A DNA stretch of 64,000 nt from Actinoplanes italicus (GCF_003001815.1 NZ_PVMZ01000007.1:248001-312000); one strand, 5' to 3'; positions 9,206 through 18,710 are shown, counted from the stretch's first letter. Numbers and translations: made by a program. Notes: generated from the sequence alone by a model not told the origin.

Positions 9206-9622
9206 TCAGCGGGCGGCCCGGCGACGACGCAGGCGGCGCAGCTGCTGAAACACCTCGTCCAGCCCGGCGGCCAGCACCAGACCGCCGATCACCCGCAGCC
9301 ACATCGGACGGTCCGGGCTGAGCACGCCCATCAGACCGCCGACGATCAGGAGAGCGGGCCACCACCAACCGCCGTCGTCGTCCTTCTCCGGCTCGACCTG
9401 GCTGAACGGGTCCCGTCCGATGGCGTCGCGGGCGGCGTCGCGCAAACGGATCCTGCTGAACTCCCCCGCCCGCGCCGCCTCGACGGTGGCGTCGAGGACG
9501 GGCCGGAGCCGATCGAGTTCGTCCTCGGTGAGCACGCTCTGCAGCGGCCGCGGCGCGGCCTCGAGAACGACCAGAACCGCCCGTCCCATCGGTGCCGAAC
9601 GCCAGCCGATCTCCGCGGTCAT
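9206..9622 (-). CDS. Hypothetical membrane-associated protein
   Basis: A 138-residue protein with an N-terminal cytosolic region (TEDELDRLRPVLDATVEAA) and a C-terminal hydrophobic hairpin: WWWPALLIVGGLMGVL and MWLRVIGGLVLAAGL, followed by an Arg-rich tail. The ATG at 9622 (MTAEIGWR) is preferred over the longer frame because the extension has no protein-like character and a GGAGGGTG run precedes the ATG. It diverges from the AfsR-like regulator. No family recognised. Confidence 0.65.
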   Translation of the reverse strand: MTAEIGWRSAPMGRAVLVVLEAAPRPLQSVLTEDELDRLRPVLDATVEAARAGEFSRIRLRDAARDAIGRDPFSQVEPEKDDDGGWWWPALLIVGGLMGVLSPDRPMWLRVIGGLVLAAGLDEVFQQLRRLRRRRAAR

Positions 9623-9744
9623 CACCCTCCACCCGCCCGTCCGGCCCGCCAAGGTAGCGCACCCCGCCAACCCGCGCCGGCGACCGTTCCCAGCAGGCGG
9701 TCGGCACCCCCGTTTGACGAGCTCAGCTCGGCTACTCTGCGCCG

Positions 9745-12624
9745 ATGCGCTACCGCATCCTCGGGCCGCTGTCGGTCATGGACGGCGACCTGCCGGTCAC
9801 GATCTCCGCGGGCCGGGATCGGGTCGTGCTCGCGATGCTCCTGATACGACCGGGCCAGATCGTTCCGCTGAGCCGGATCGTGGAAGCGGTCTGGGACACC
9901 ACACCGCCGGCGACGGCCCGTGGCCAGGTGCACACGTGCGTGTCCCGGTTGCGACGGGTGGTGGCGGCCGACGCGATTCTCAGCGATCCGGCCGGGTACG
10001 GGATCCGCGTCGGCCCCGACGATCTGGACGCGCTGGTGTTCGCGCGGCTCGTGGACGAGGCCCGGGCCGCCGGTGATCCCGGGAAGGCGCGTACCGCGTA
10101 CCGCAAAGCTCTGGATCTGTGGCGTGGTGAGGCCTTCGCCGAGATCGACGCTCCCGCCGTGCGTCTGGCCGCGGCCGCCCTGGACGAGCAGCACACCCTG
10201 GCCGCCGAGGACTGGGCCGCGCTGGAACTGGCCGCGGGCCGGGCCCGTGAGCTGCTCGCCGACCTGGTGCCGCTGGTCGAGCGGTTCCCGCTGCGGGAGC
10301 GTCTGCGCGGGCATCTGATGCTGGCCTACCAGCAGACCGGACGGCAGGCCGACGCGCTGACGGAGTATCGCCGTGCCTACGACAGGTTGCGCGACGAGCT
10401 GGGCATCGAGCCGGGACCGGAACTGCAGGCGCTGCACCGCGAGATCCTGTCCGGCACTCCGTCAGGCGCCATCAGATGCCTTCCGCGTACGGTCCGCGAC
10501 TTCACCGGCCGTGCGGCGCTGACCGACCGCCTGCTGGAGAGGGTCGACACGGGCGAGCCGGCGATCGTGGTCGACGGGATGGCCGGGTCGGGCAAGACGA
10601 CCCTGGCCCTGCACCTGGCGGCCCGGGTCGGCGACCGTTTCCCCGACGCGCACCTCTTCATCGACCTGCACGGACATTCCGAACAGGACCCGGTCGAACC
10701 GCAGGCCGCGCTGCTGATGCTGCTGCGGCAGCTGGGCCTGTCCGCCGACGCGATCCCCGGCGATCTGGCCGGGCGGGTCGCGCTGTGGCGCAACGAGGTC
10801 TCCCGGCGGCGGGTCCTGGTGGTCCTGGACAACGCCGCCACCAGCGAGCAGGTCGCCGACCTGCTGCCGTCCTCGCCGGACAGCATCGCCCTGGTCACGA
10901 GCCGTCGCCGGCTCGCGGGCCTCGACGACGTCCGCCCCGAGTCGCTGCCCCTGCTCGCCCCGGCCGAGGCGACGACGCTGCTGCGGCGCATCGCCGGTGA
11001 CCGGGTCCGCGCCGAACCGGAGGCCGCCGCCGAGGTGGTCCGCCGCTGCGACGGTCTCCCGCTCGCGGTGCGGCTGGCCGGGGCACGCCTGGCGCAGCGT
11101 CCGCGCTGGCGGGTCACCGACCTGGTCCGGCGCCTCACCGACGCCGCCCTGCCCGAACTGGCCGTCGAGAACCGGACCGTGATCAGCGCGTTCGCCCTCT
11201 CCTACAGCCACCTCGACGAACCCGCCCGCCGCTTCTTCCGGTTGCTCGGCGTCTACCCGGGTGCTCTCGTCGACGCTCCCGCGGCCGCGGCACTCACCGA
11301 CCTGCCCCTGACCCGGGCCGGCGACCTGCTGGACGAGCTGGTCGACGTGCACCTGATCGAGGAACCCGCCCCCGGGGTCTACCGCCTGCACGACCTGCTC
11401 CGCGAGTACGCCGCCGCGCTCGTGACCGAGGAGGAGCGCGCCCCGGCCCTGCTGGGCGTGCTGAATCTGGAGACCCACGCGCTGCTTGCGACGGTGACCG
11501 GTGTGCAGCGCCCGCTCGTCGCCCGCGATCTCGGCACCGTCCCCGCGCCACGGGCGGACCTGCTGACGGCGATCACCGATCCGGAGGCGCGGCTGGAGCG
11601 GCAGCGGGCCGCCCTCGGCGCGTTCATGGACGCGGCCGACACGGCCGGTGAACCGCGTTATACCTGGTGGATCCCGCGAGCTGCCTGGTACCTGCTGTTC
11701 TACCGCGGGTACAACGAGGACGTCGCACGGCTGAGCGGACACGCGCTCGCCGTCGCGAGGGAGAAGGGTGACGACGACGGGGTCGCCGCCATGGCCAAGA
11801 GCGTCGCCTCGTACCACTACCGCACCGGGGCGTACGAGCTCGCGCGTCACCATCTCGGCATAGCCATGGAGATCTGGGAGCGGCGTGGTGAGCCCACCGC
11901 GCTCGCCGCCGGGCTCAGCAACCTGGCCGCCATCCAGAACGCGATGAACCGCTACCCGGAGGCCGCCGCGTCGGCGTTACGCTCTCTGCACCTGGCCGCC
12001 CGCGCCAGGGGGTCGTACCAGATGCCGGTCGCGCTCTTCCAGCTGAGCACCGCCTACCAGCGGCTCGGCCGGTATGAGGAGGCGCTGCGGATCGACCGGT
12101 TGCGGCTGCTCGCGATCGATCGCGGCGAGGGCCATGAGCGGGCCGGATGCCTGCTCCAGATCCAGCGGAGCAAACTCCGGCTGGGCCTCGCCACCCCGGA
12201 GGCGGCCCAGCGGTACGTGGAACTCGCTCTCGGGATCGTCGTCCGTCGCGGCCTGCCGACCATGGAGATGGAGGCCTGCGCCGAACTCGGTAACGTCCTC
12301 ACCGAACAGGGCCGCTACGCCGAGGCCCTGGTCCAGCATCAGCGGGCCGTCGAACTCGCCGAGCGGGTTGGCGAGATCCGGACCCGGGCCGACATCCTGC
12401 ACGACCGGGCGCGGACCCTGCTGCGCTCCGGTGACATCGCGGCCGCCCGGGACGGCTTCGAACTGTCCCTGGCGACGGCACGGCGCTGGGACCAGCCGTA
12501 CGCGATCGCCCGCGCCGCCGCCGGACTGGCCGCATGCCTCGAACCGGCGGACCCGGAACGGGCCCGCCGGCTGCGATCGGAGTCGCGCGCCCTGTTCGAC
12601 CAGGTCGGGGCCGGGGCTACTTGA
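9745..12624 (+). CDS. AfsR/SARP-type BTAD regulator with NB-ARC ATPase and TPR repeats
   Basis: A 959-residue STAND-type regulator. Residues 1-95 form an OmpR-like winged helix (MRYRILGPLSVMDGDLPV), residues about 100-245 the bacterial transcriptional activation domain (ending ELGIEPGPELQALHREIL), then an NB-ARC ATPase with Walker A GMAGSGKTTL near residue 280 and Walker B RRVLVVLDNA. The C-terminal 350 residues are helical repeats of TPR type (ALVQHQRAVELAERVG). AfsR-like proteins integrate signals to activate secondary metabolism or differentiation genes. It is monocistronic, and its 3' end overlaps the opposing hydrolase by 8 bp. The target is unknown. Confidence 0.92.
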   Translation: MRYRILGPLSVMDGDLPVTISAGRDRVVLAMLLIRPGQIVPLSRIVEAVWDTTPPATARGQVHTCVSRLRRVVAADAILSDPAGYGIRVGPDDLDALVFARLVDEARAAGDPGKARTAYRKALDLWRGEAFAEIDAPAVRLAAAALDEQHTLAAEDWAALELAAGRARELLADLVPLVERFPLRERLRGHLMLAYQQTGRQADALTEYRRAYDRLRDELGIEPGPELQALHREILSGTPSGAIRCLPRTVRDFTGRAALTDRLLERVDTGEPAIVVDGMAGSGKTTLALHLAARVGDRFPDAHLFIDLHGHSEQDPVEPQAALLMLLRQLGLSADAIPGDLAGRVALWRNEVSRRRVLVVLDNAATSEQVADLLPSSPDSIALVTSRRRLAGLDDVRPESLPLLAPAEATTLLRRIAGDRVRAEPEAAAEVVRRCDGLPLAVRLAGARLAQRPRWRVTDLVRRLTDAALPELAVENRTVISAFALSYSHLDEPARRFFRLLGVYPGALVDAPAAAALTDLPLTRAGDLLDELVDVHLIEEPAPGVYRLHDLLREYAAALVTEEERAPALLGVLNLETHALLATVTGVQRPLVARDLGTVPAPRADLLTAITDPEARLERQRAALGAFMDAADTAGEPRYTWWIPRAAWYLLFYRGYNEDVARLSGHALAVAREKGDDDGVAAMAKSVASYHYRTGAYELARHHLGIAMEIWERRGEPTALAAGLSNLAAIQNAMNRYPEAAASALRSLHLAARARGSYQMPVALFQLSTAYQRLGRYEEALRIDRLRLLAIDRGEGHERAGCLLQIQRSKLRLGLATPEAAQRYVELALGIVVRRGLPTMEMEACAELGNVLTEQGRYAEALVQHQRAVELAERVGEIRTRADILHDRARTLLRSGDIAAARDGFELSLATARRWDQPYAIARAAAGLAACLEPADPERARRLRSESRALFDQVGAGAT

Positions 12625-13543
12625 CGTAGGTGACGGTCACGTTCGGGTCGGCGGCGTCACCGGTGGTGTAGACGTACTTCTTGGCGGCGCTGTCGCCGGT
12701 CTGGGCGAGCAGCCATTGCGCCGACCAGCGAGCGGTCGTCTCGACGCCGACCGCCTGGTTCAGGGTCTGCGCCGACGGGTCCGGGGCGGCCCCTGCCGGG
12801 TTCTGCGCGTCGGTGATGCCGTAATGGTTGGCACCGGCCAGCTCGATGAAGGCCTTCGGCGTGCCGGCGGTCAGGTTGTAGGTGCCCTCGCCCTCGTCCG
12901 GGGTCGCGACGCCGTCGGCGAGACCCTGGATGTAGGCGACCGGGACGGTGTTGAGCACGGGCAGGATCAGCGACGTGCCGGTGAGGACGTTGTTGCCGCC
13001 GTACGTGACGACCGCCTCGAGCTCGCCGGGTGCGACGTTGGCGATCGCGCAGAACGGGATGACGCAGAGACCGGAACTCAGGCTGAGCGCGGTCGCGGCG
13101 CCGAACGAGTGGCCGGACAGCACCAGGGTGTTCTCGTCGATGCGCCGATGAAGCGGTGACGCAGGGTCGTCGTCCTCGGCCTCGGCCCAGTCGACGGCCC
13201 AGCCGGCCTGGGCGCCCTCGGGGAAGAGGCCGCTCTGGCCGAACAGGCTGCGGGAGTGGTTGGGAACGGCTACGACGAAGCCGTACGAGGCGAGCGTCTC
13301 CGCATACGTGGAGTAGTGCGACTTGTCCACGTTGGCGCCCTGCAGGAGGAGTGCGACGGGCAGCCGGGTGCCGGTCGTGGGGTAGTAGACGTCGGTGCTG
13401 TCGCCGTTGATCGTCGTCGCGTAGCTCGCTACCGCCGGGGTGGCGTGCGCGGGCGACGGGGCCACGGTCAGTGCCGTGACCAGGGCGGCGGCCGACACGG
13501 CGGCAGCCGCCCGTTTCCAAGAACGGAACGATGTCACATTCAT
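12617..13543 (-). CDS. Secreted alpha/beta hydrolase
   Basis: A 308-residue extracellular hydrolase with a Sec signal peptide (residues 1 to about 34: charged start, AAAAVSAAALVTALTVA core, AHA cleavage site). The nucleophile elbow GHSFGAA is near residue 147; the oxyanion region is VALLLQGANVDKSHY and the catalytic His is probably in GANHYGI. The architecture resembles chlorophyllase/PAF-acetylhydrolase-like or polyester hydrolases, but lid and cysteine features of true cutinases are not evident. Candidate Asp is in LADGVATPDEG. The 3' end overlaps the AfsR-like gene. Substrate unknown. Confidence 0.82.
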   Translation of the reverse strand: MNVTSFRSWKRAAAAVSAAALVTALTVAPSPAHATPAVASYATTINGDSTDVYYPTTGTRLPVALLLQGANVDKSHYSTYAETLASYGFVVAVPNHSRSLFGQSGLFPEGAQAGWAVDWAEAEDDDPASPLHRRIDENTLVLSGHSFGAATALSLSSGLCVIPFCAIANVAPGELEAVVTYGGNNVLTGTSLILPVLNTVPVAYIQGLADGVATPDEGEGTYNLTAGTPKAFIELAGANHYGITDAQNPAGAAPDPSAQTLNQAVGVETTARWSAQWLLAQTGDSAAKKYVYTTGDAADPNVTVTYVK

Positions 13544-13609
13544 GGATACGGACTATGTCGATCAATCGGTACGCCGTCAAGTGGCGTGATTTTCTGCGAG
13601 GATCCCGGA

Positions 13610-14008
13610 GTGACTTCCGCATCCCGGTACCTCAGCGAGCACATCGACCTGCCGGCCGACCGCGTGTACGAGTTCGCGGCCGACCCGGCGAACCTGCCGC
13701 AGTGGGCGTCCGGCCTGGCCACGACGGTCACGAAAGAGGGCGACCGCTGGCTGATCGGCGACGACGGCGCCGAGCTGATCTTCGCCCCACGCAACGACCA
13801 CGGCGTCCTGGACCACTGGGTCCGGCCACCCGGCGGGGACGAGGTCTACGCACCGATGCGCGTCATCACGGCCGGCAAGGACACCTCCGAGATCATGTTC
13901 ACGCTGCTACGACTGCCGGGCATGACCGACGAGGAGTTCGACCGCGACGCCGGCCTGGTCCAGGCCGACCTGACCCGCCTCAAGGAGATCGTGGAGAACG
14001 CGGCCTAG
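13610..14008 (+). CDS. SRPBCC family (polyketide cyclase/dehydrase-like) protein
   Basis: A 132-residue helix-grip protein: SEHIDLPADRVYEFAADPANLPQWASG is the hallmark N-terminal beta strand plus helices of the START/SRPBCC fold, and EFDRDAGLVQADLTRLKEIVE is the long C-terminal helix. Such proteins bind small hydrophobic ligands. The GTG at 13610 gives the normal family start; a GAGG motif stands 9-12 bp upstream. It diverges from the secreted hydrolase and its stop overlaps the convergent DUF1905 gene by 3 bp. Confidence 0.8.
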   Translation: MTSASRYLSEHIDLPADRVYEFAADPANLPQWASGLATTVTKEGDRWLIGDDGAELIFAPRNDHGVLDHWVRPPGGDEVYAPMRVITAGKDTSEIMFTLLRLPGMTDEEFDRDAGLVQADLTRLKEIVENAA

Positions 14009-14292
14009 ATGTCGATCTCGAGCTCGACGGCGACCGGGTCGCCCGCGTCCAGCGACTCGGCCTTCCGCACGGCCGCCTTGATCGGGACGAGGTAGCCGCC
14101 GTCCTTGGGGAACAGCGACGTGGTCCACTGCGAGCCGCCGAGGCGGACGGTCACCGGGATCATCCCCCAGCCGTACGTGACCAGCGACGACGCGTCGGCG
14201 AGGGCCTGGCACTCCGCCTCGGGGACCGGGACGAAGTGATGCGGGGCGGGTCCCCGCCAGTAGATGATCTCGCCGTCGAACGTCAGTCGCAT
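14005..14292 (-). CDS. DUF1905 domain protein
   Basis: A 95-residue beta-barrel domain protein starting MRLTFDGEIIYWRGPAPHHF. GWGMIPVTVRLGGSQWTTSLFP and YLVPIKAAVRKAESL are the conserved DUF1905 strands, and the C-terminus is GDPVAVELEIDI. Function of the family is unknown. It lies two bases after the four-helix membrane protein on the same strand, forming a probable pair. Confidence 0.82.
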   Translation of the reverse strand: MRLTFDGEIIYWRGPAPHHFVPVPEAECQALADASSLVTYGWGMIPVTVRLGGSQWTTSLFPKDGGYLVPIKAAVRKAESLDAGDPVAVELEIDI

Positions 14293-14294
14293 CG

Positions 14295-14636
14295 TCACTC
14301 CGTGTGCTTCACCCGTACCACAAGAGCCGCCGCACCCAGCAGGACCTGAAGGCCCGGCACCGCGAGCACCACCGCCAGCATCGGGCCCTCCGGGTCCATG
14401 CCAAGATGCAGCACCATCATGATCGCGCTCAGCGCGAGCAGAGTCACCCACGCCGCGCGGTCGCCCGGCCGTCGCCACAGCGAGACGCCGCAGGGGACGC
14501 AGACCAGCGCGAGCGCGCCGAGCCCGGCCAGGAACGCGGGAGCGTGGCCGGCGTGCGCGCCGGCGAGCGCGAGATGCACGGCGATGCCGGCGGCGCCGAT
14601 CGCCGCGGCGAGCCGGGCGGGAAGGGCGCGCGTCAC
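14295..14636 (-). CDS. Small integral membrane protein
   Basis: A 113-residue hydrophobic protein with about four transmembrane helices: residues 8-28 (LAAAIGAAGIAVHLALAGA), 33-50, 60-80 (WVTLLALSAIMMVLHLGM) and 86-108. The first and third helices carry His residues (VHLALAGAHAGH, VLHLGMD). No family recognised. It is immediately upstream of the DUF1905 gene, with only 2 bp between them, and is preceded by a 260-bp intergenic region shared with the divergent ABC importer operon. Confidence 0.7.
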   Translation of the reverse strand: MTRALPARLAAAIGAAGIAVHLALAGAHAGHAPAFLAGLGALALVCVPCGVSLWRRPGDRAAWVTLLALSAIMMVLHLGMDPEGPMLAVVLAVPGLQVLLGAAALVVRVKHTE

Positions 14637-14896
14637 CAGACCGTCCTCCTAGGAGCGTCGCAGAGGTCGATCGGCGAGTCTGCCGACCGGAACGATCTTC
14701 CGCAAGGTTGGTAACAGGTAGCCAACGACTGCTTTCGATCATCATCGTGGCGTGGAAAAGTGCAGGCAAACCCCAGGCGACGGCGGAAGGGCCGAATTCG
14801 CCCCCAGGTCTACTGCCGTACGCCTTCCCTCCACCCGGCACTTCCATGATCCACCAGCGCGCATCGGGTCTCCGGTGCCGCAGAAGGAGGAACACA
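14637..14896. promoter_or_regulatory. Divergent intergenic region before ABC importer operon
   Basis: This 260-bp gap separates the small membrane protein from the importer lipoprotein. A GTTGG/CCAAC inverted pair at 14707-14726 could be an operator half-site pair but is weak. A strong ribosome binding site (AGAAGGAGG, 14882-14890) sets the lipoprotein start. Nothing else supported. Confidence 0.4.
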
Positions 14897-16018
14897 GTGC
14901 GTACCCTCGCCCGCTCAGCGGCCGCCACCCTGACGGCCGCCGCGATAGTCGCTTTCGCCGGCGCCTGCTCGCCGCCGGAGAAGGAGTCGGAGGCCGCCAC
15001 GAGCGGCGCCGCCACCGCCACCAGCGCCGCCGACCTCGGTGGCCTGGACGCCCTGATCGCCGAGGCCAAGAAGGAGGGCGCGCTCAACGTCATCGCGCTG
15101 CCGCCCGACTGGGCCAACTACGGCGAGATCATCAAGGCGTTCGGCGACAAGTACGGCATCAAGGTCAACTCGGCCCAGCCGGACGGCTCGAGCCAGGACG
15201 AGATCAACGCGGCCACCCAGCTCAAGGGCCAGGACACCGCGCCCGACGTGTTCGACCTCGGCATGTCGGTGGCGACCGCGAACACCGCGATCTTCGCCCC
15301 GTACAAGGTGGAGAAGTTCGCCGAGATCCCGGACAGCCTCAAGGAGGCGAACGGCGCCTGGGTCAACGACTACGGCGGCTACATGTCGATCGGGTACGAC
15401 AGCGCCAAGGTGCCCGCCCCGACGAGTGTCGCCGACCTGCTGAAGCCGGAGTACAAGGGCAAGGTTGCGCTCAACGGCGACCCGACGCAGGCCGGTGCCG
15501 CATTCGGTGGTGTGCAGATGGCGTCGCTGGCCAACGGTGGCACCGTCGAGGACATCGCCAAGGGCGTCGAGTTCTTCGCCGGCCTGAAGAAGGCCGGCAA
15601 CTTCCTGCCCGTCGACCCGACCTCGGCGACCGTCGAGTCCGGACAGACCCCGGTCGTCTTCGACTGGGACTACCTGAACGCCGCGCAGTCCAAGAAGCTG
15701 CCGACCTGGAAGGTCTTCGTGCCGTCCAACGCCGTGCTCGGCTCGTACTACGTGCAGGCGATCAACAAGGATGCTCCGCACCCGGCGGCGGCCCGGCTGT
15801 GGCAGGAGTTCCTGTACTCCGACGAGGGCCAGAACCTGTGGCTCAAGGGCGGCGCCCGCCCGGTCCGCGCCGACGCCATGCAGAAGGCCGGCACCATCGA
15901 CGCGACCGCGTTCGCCGCACTGCCCAAGGTGGAGGGCACCCCGGTCATCCCGACCGAGGCGCAGAGCACCAAGGCCAAGGAGTACCTGACCGCGAACTGG
16001 GCCAAGGCCATTGGCTGA
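14897..16018 (+). CDS. ABC importer substrate-binding lipoprotein
   Basis: A 373-residue extracytoplasmic solute-binding protein. The signal peptide (VRTLARSAAATLTAAAIVAF) ends in lipobox AGAC, so Cys near residue 26 is lipidated. The body has the family-1/COG1840-like pattern: LIAEAKKEGALNVIALP, FGDKYGIKV, DVFDLG, and VPAPTSVADLLKPEYKGKVAL near the hinge. GTG 14897 is fixed by the AGGAGG run just upstream. It heads an operon with two permeases and an ATPase, each overlapping the next. This layout occurs for polyamine, thiamine, ferric iron and aminoethylphosphonate importers; the sequence does not settle the substrate. Confidence 0.88.
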   Translation: MRTLARSAAATLTAAAIVAFAGACSPPEKESEAATSGAATATSAADLGGLDALIAEAKKEGALNVIALPPDWANYGEIIKAFGDKYGIKVNSAQPDGSSQDEINAATQLKGQDTAPDVFDLGMSVATANTAIFAPYKVEKFAEIPDSLKEANGAWVNDYGGYMSIGYDSAKVPAPTSVADLLKPEYKGKVALNGDPTQAGAAFGGVQMASLANGGTVEDIAKGVEFFAGLKKAGNFLPVDPTSATVESGQTPVVFDWDYLNAAQSKKLPTWKVFVPSNAVLGSYYVQAINKDAPHPAAARLWQEFLYSDEGQNLWLKGGARPVRADAMQKAGTIDATAFAALPKVEGTPVIPTEAQSTKAKEYLTANWAKAIG

Positions 16019-16907
16019 GATCGCCGCGGACGCTCCGCAGCGCGTGGCCCGGCGGCCACGCCTGCGGGGCGCCGCCCTGCTCGGTACCGTGCCGTTCTTC
16101 GCGTTCGTGACGATCTTCCTGATCATTCCCACGCTGGCCGTGGTGATCGGCGCGTTCACCGGAGACGGCGGCCGCGGGTTCACCCTCGACAACGTGCGCG
16201 CCCTCGGCGACGAGTACATCGTTGCGGCGTTCGGCCGCAGCATCACCCTGTCCGCGTCGAGCGCGATCATCGGCGCGGTGCTCGGTGCCCTGCTGGCGTA
16301 CGCGCTGGTCACCGGCAAACCCGACGGGCTGCTGCGCCGGATGGTCACGGCGGCGGCCGGGGTGCTCGCGCAGTTCGGCGGCGTCACGCTGGCGTTCGCC
16401 TTCCTGGCGACCATCGGCCTGTCCGGCTTCGTCACCGTCTGGCTTCAGGAGCACGGGCTCGACCCGTACGCCAACGGGGTCTGGCTCTTCGAACTTCCGG
16501 GGTTGACCCTCGTCTACACCTACTTCCAGATCCCGCTCATGGTGATCGTCTTCCTGCCCGCGCTCGACGGCATCCGGCCGCAGTGGCGTGAGGCGCACGT
16601 CAGCCTGGGCGGCAACACCTGGCAGTACTGGACGCGGGTGGCCGGGCCGTTGCTGGCACCGGCGTTCCTCGGTTCCACGCTGCTTCTCTTCGCCAATGCC
16701 TTCTCCGCGTACGCCACCGCGGCGGCCCTGGTCAGCCAGGGCAGCCCGATCGTGCCGCTGCAGATCCGCGGTGCCCTGACCAGCGAGGTCGTCCTCGGGC
16801 AGGCCAACCTGGGCAAGGCCATGGCGCTCGGCATGGTCGTGGTGGTCGCCGTGGTGATGACCGCCTACTCGCTGCTGCAGAGGAGGACCGCCAGATGGCT
16901 AGGGTGA
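16011..16907 (+). CDS. ABC importer permease 1
   Basis: A 298-residue inner-membrane permease of the binding-protein-dependent type with about six helices. The first helix is LLGTVPFFAFVTIFLIIPTL; the cytoplasmic coupling EAA loop reads EAHVSLGGNTWQYWTRVAGPLL near residue 200. The start is TTG 16011, overlapping the lipoprotein stop by 8 bp; no better ATG/GTG exists before the first helix. It pairs with the permease that follows to make a heterodimeric channel. Confidence 0.88.
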   Translation: MAEIAADAPQRVARRPRLRGAALLGTVPFFAFVTIFLIIPTLAVVIGAFTGDGGRGFTLDNVRALGDEYIVAAFGRSITLSASSAIIGAVLGALLAYALVTGKPDGLLRRMVTAAAGVLAQFGGVTLAFAFLATIGLSGFVTVWLQEHGLDPYANGVWLFELPGLTLVYTYFQIPLMVIVFLPALDGIRPQWREAHVSLGGNTWQYWTRVAGPLLAPAFLGSTLLLFANAFSAYATAAALVSQGSPIVPLQIRGALTSEVVLGQANLGKAMALGMVVVVAVVMTAYSLLQRRTARWLG

Positions 16908-17662
16908 TCTTCCGCTGGACCGTGCTGTCCGTGATGGGCGTGTTCTTCCTGCTCCCGCTCGTCGCCATGGTCGAGTTCAGCACCCGCGACCCGGAGACCT
17001 GGCCGCTGCTGGTCGACTGGCCCCGGCTCAGCTCCGAGTACCCGGCCCTGGCCGAGGGCATCCTCGCGTCGCTGGCGCAGGCCGCGCTCACGTCGGTGCT
17101 GATGCTGGCGCTGCTGGTGCCGACGGCGGTCTGGGTACGCCTGCGACTGCCGGGTCTGCGCCGGCTGGTGGAGTTCCTCTGCCTGCTGCCGCTGACCATC
17201 CCGGCGATCGTGCTGGTCGTCGGCCTGGCTCCGGTCTACGCCTGGGTCAACTACCTGATCGGCGGCTCGTCGCTGACGCTGGTGTTCGCCTACACGATCC
17301 TGGTGCTCCCGTACGCGTACCGCGCGATCGACACCGGCCTGTCCGCGATCGACGTGAAGACCCTGGCCGAGGCCGCCCGCAGTCTCGGCGCCGGCTGGAC
17401 GACCGTGATCTGGCGTGTCGTGCTGCCGAACATCCGGTCGGCCGTGCTGTCGGCGGCGTTCCTGACCGTGGCCCTGGTACTCGGCGAGTTCACCATCGCG
17501 TCGCTGCTGCACCGCACCAACCTGCAGGTCGCCATCGAGTACCTCGGTAAGAGCAGCGCGACCGTCTCGGTGGCGGTGTCACTCGCGGCGCTGCTGCTCG
17601 CGTTCGCGCTGTTGCTCGTGCTGTCCCTGGCGGGCTCTTCGAAGAAGGGGAAGACCTCATGA
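16895..17662 (+). CDS. ABC importer permease 2
   Basis: A 255-residue permease with about six helices (first VLSVMGVFFLLPLVAMVEF). The coupling loop EAARSLGAGWTTVIWRVVLPNI near residues 163-184 contains the EAA-G consensus. ATG 16895 overlaps permease 1 by 13 bp, and its stop overlaps the ATPase start as ATGA. It forms the second half of the importer channel. Confidence 0.88.
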   Translation: MARVIFRWTVLSVMGVFFLLPLVAMVEFSTRDPETWPLLVDWPRLSSEYPALAEGILASLAQAALTSVLMLALLVPTAVWVRLRLPGLRRLVEFLCLLPLTIPAIVLVVGLAPVYAWVNYLIGGSSLTLVFAYTILVLPYAYRAIDTGLSAIDVKTLAEAARSLGAGWTTVIWRVVLPNIRSAVLSAAFLTVALVLGEFTIASLLHRTNLQVAIEYLGKSSATVSVAVSLAALLLAFALLLVLSLAGSSKKGKTS

Positions 17663-18675
17663 CCGGCGTCGCCGTTCACCTCGACGGGCTGCGCCGCACG
17701 TTCGGCGCCGTGCACGCCCTCGACGACCTGGACCTGTCGATCGAGCCGGGCGAGCTGGTCGCGCTGCTCGGGCCGTCCGGCTGCGGCAAGACCACCGCCC
17801 TGCGGATCCTGGCCGGGCTGGAGGAGGCGACCGCCGGGCGGGTGCTGGTCGACGGCCGCGACGTCACGCGACTGCCGGCCAACAAGCGTGACATGGGCAT
17901 GGTGTTCCAGGCGTACAGCCTCTTCCCGCACCTGAACACGTTGCAGAACGTCGAGTTCGGGTTGCGCCTGCGACGGTCGTCGGCGAAGAACCGGGCCGCG
18001 GAGATGCTGGAGCTCGTGGGCCTGTCCGACCTCAGGGACAGGTATCCGCACCAGCTCTCCGGCGGTCAGCAGCAGCGGGTCGCGCTGGCCCGGGCGCTGG
18101 CGATCGAGCCGCAGGTGCTGTTGCTCGACGAGCCGCTGTCGGCGCTGGACGCCAAGGTGCGGGTGCAGCTGCGTGACGAGATCCGCCGCATCCAGACCGA
18201 GGTCGGCACCACCACGCTGTTCGTCACGCACGATCAGGAGGAGGCCCTCGCGATCGCCGACCGGGTCGGTGTGATGCGCGCCGGACGGCTGGAGCAGCTG
18301 GCCACACCGTCGGAGGTGTACCTGCGGCCGGCGACCGCGTTCGTGGCCGACTTCGTCGGGCTCAGCAACCGCCTGCCGGGAACTGTCACCGGCGACACCG
18401 TCGAGGTTCTGGGTCACCGGCTGCCGCTGGTCACCCCGCACGCGGACGGGGCGGTGACCGCGCTCATCCGGCCCGAGGCGATCGAGGCGGTCCCCGATCC
18501 GGACTCCACGGTCAAGGTGCTGACCAGCAGTTTCCTTGGTTCGCTGAGCCGGGTCACGGTGTCGGTGGACGATCACCTCGTGGTGGCGCAGGTACCCAGC
18601 GGACGGCTGCCGGACCTGCCCCCCGGCACACCGGTGCGGATCACGATTCAGCCGGTGGCGGTCGCCCTGGAATAG
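17659..18675 (+). CDS. ABC importer ATPase (PotA/FbpC-like)
   Basis: A 338-residue ATPase energising the importer. Walker A GPSGCGKTT near residue 39, Q-loop VFQAYSLFPHLN, signature LSGGQQQRVALARAL near 133, Walker B LLLDEPLSALD, and the H-loop VTHDQEEAL. The C-terminal about 100 residues form a TOBE-type regulatory domain (ALIRPEAIEAVPD). The ATG overlaps the permease 2 stop by 4 bp. Family strong; transported solute not determined. Confidence 0.92.
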   Translation: MTGVAVHLDGLRRTFGAVHALDDLDLSIEPGELVALLGPSGCGKTTALRILAGLEEATAGRVLVDGRDVTRLPANKRDMGMVFQAYSLFPHLNTLQNVEFGLRLRRSSAKNRAAEMLELVGLSDLRDRYPHQLSGGQQQRVALARALAIEPQVLLLDEPLSALDAKVRVQLRDEIRRIQTEVGTTTLFVTHDQEEALAIADRVGVMRAGRLEQLATPSEVYLRPATAFVADFVGLSNRLPGTVTGDTVEVLGHRLPLVTPHADGAVTALIRPEAIEAVPDPDSTVKVLTSSFLGSLSRVTVSVDDHLVVAQVPSGRLPDLPPGTPVRITIQPVAVALE

Positions 18676-18710
18676 ACGGCGCTTATCACAGGGGTTACAG
18701 TCGGAGGCCC

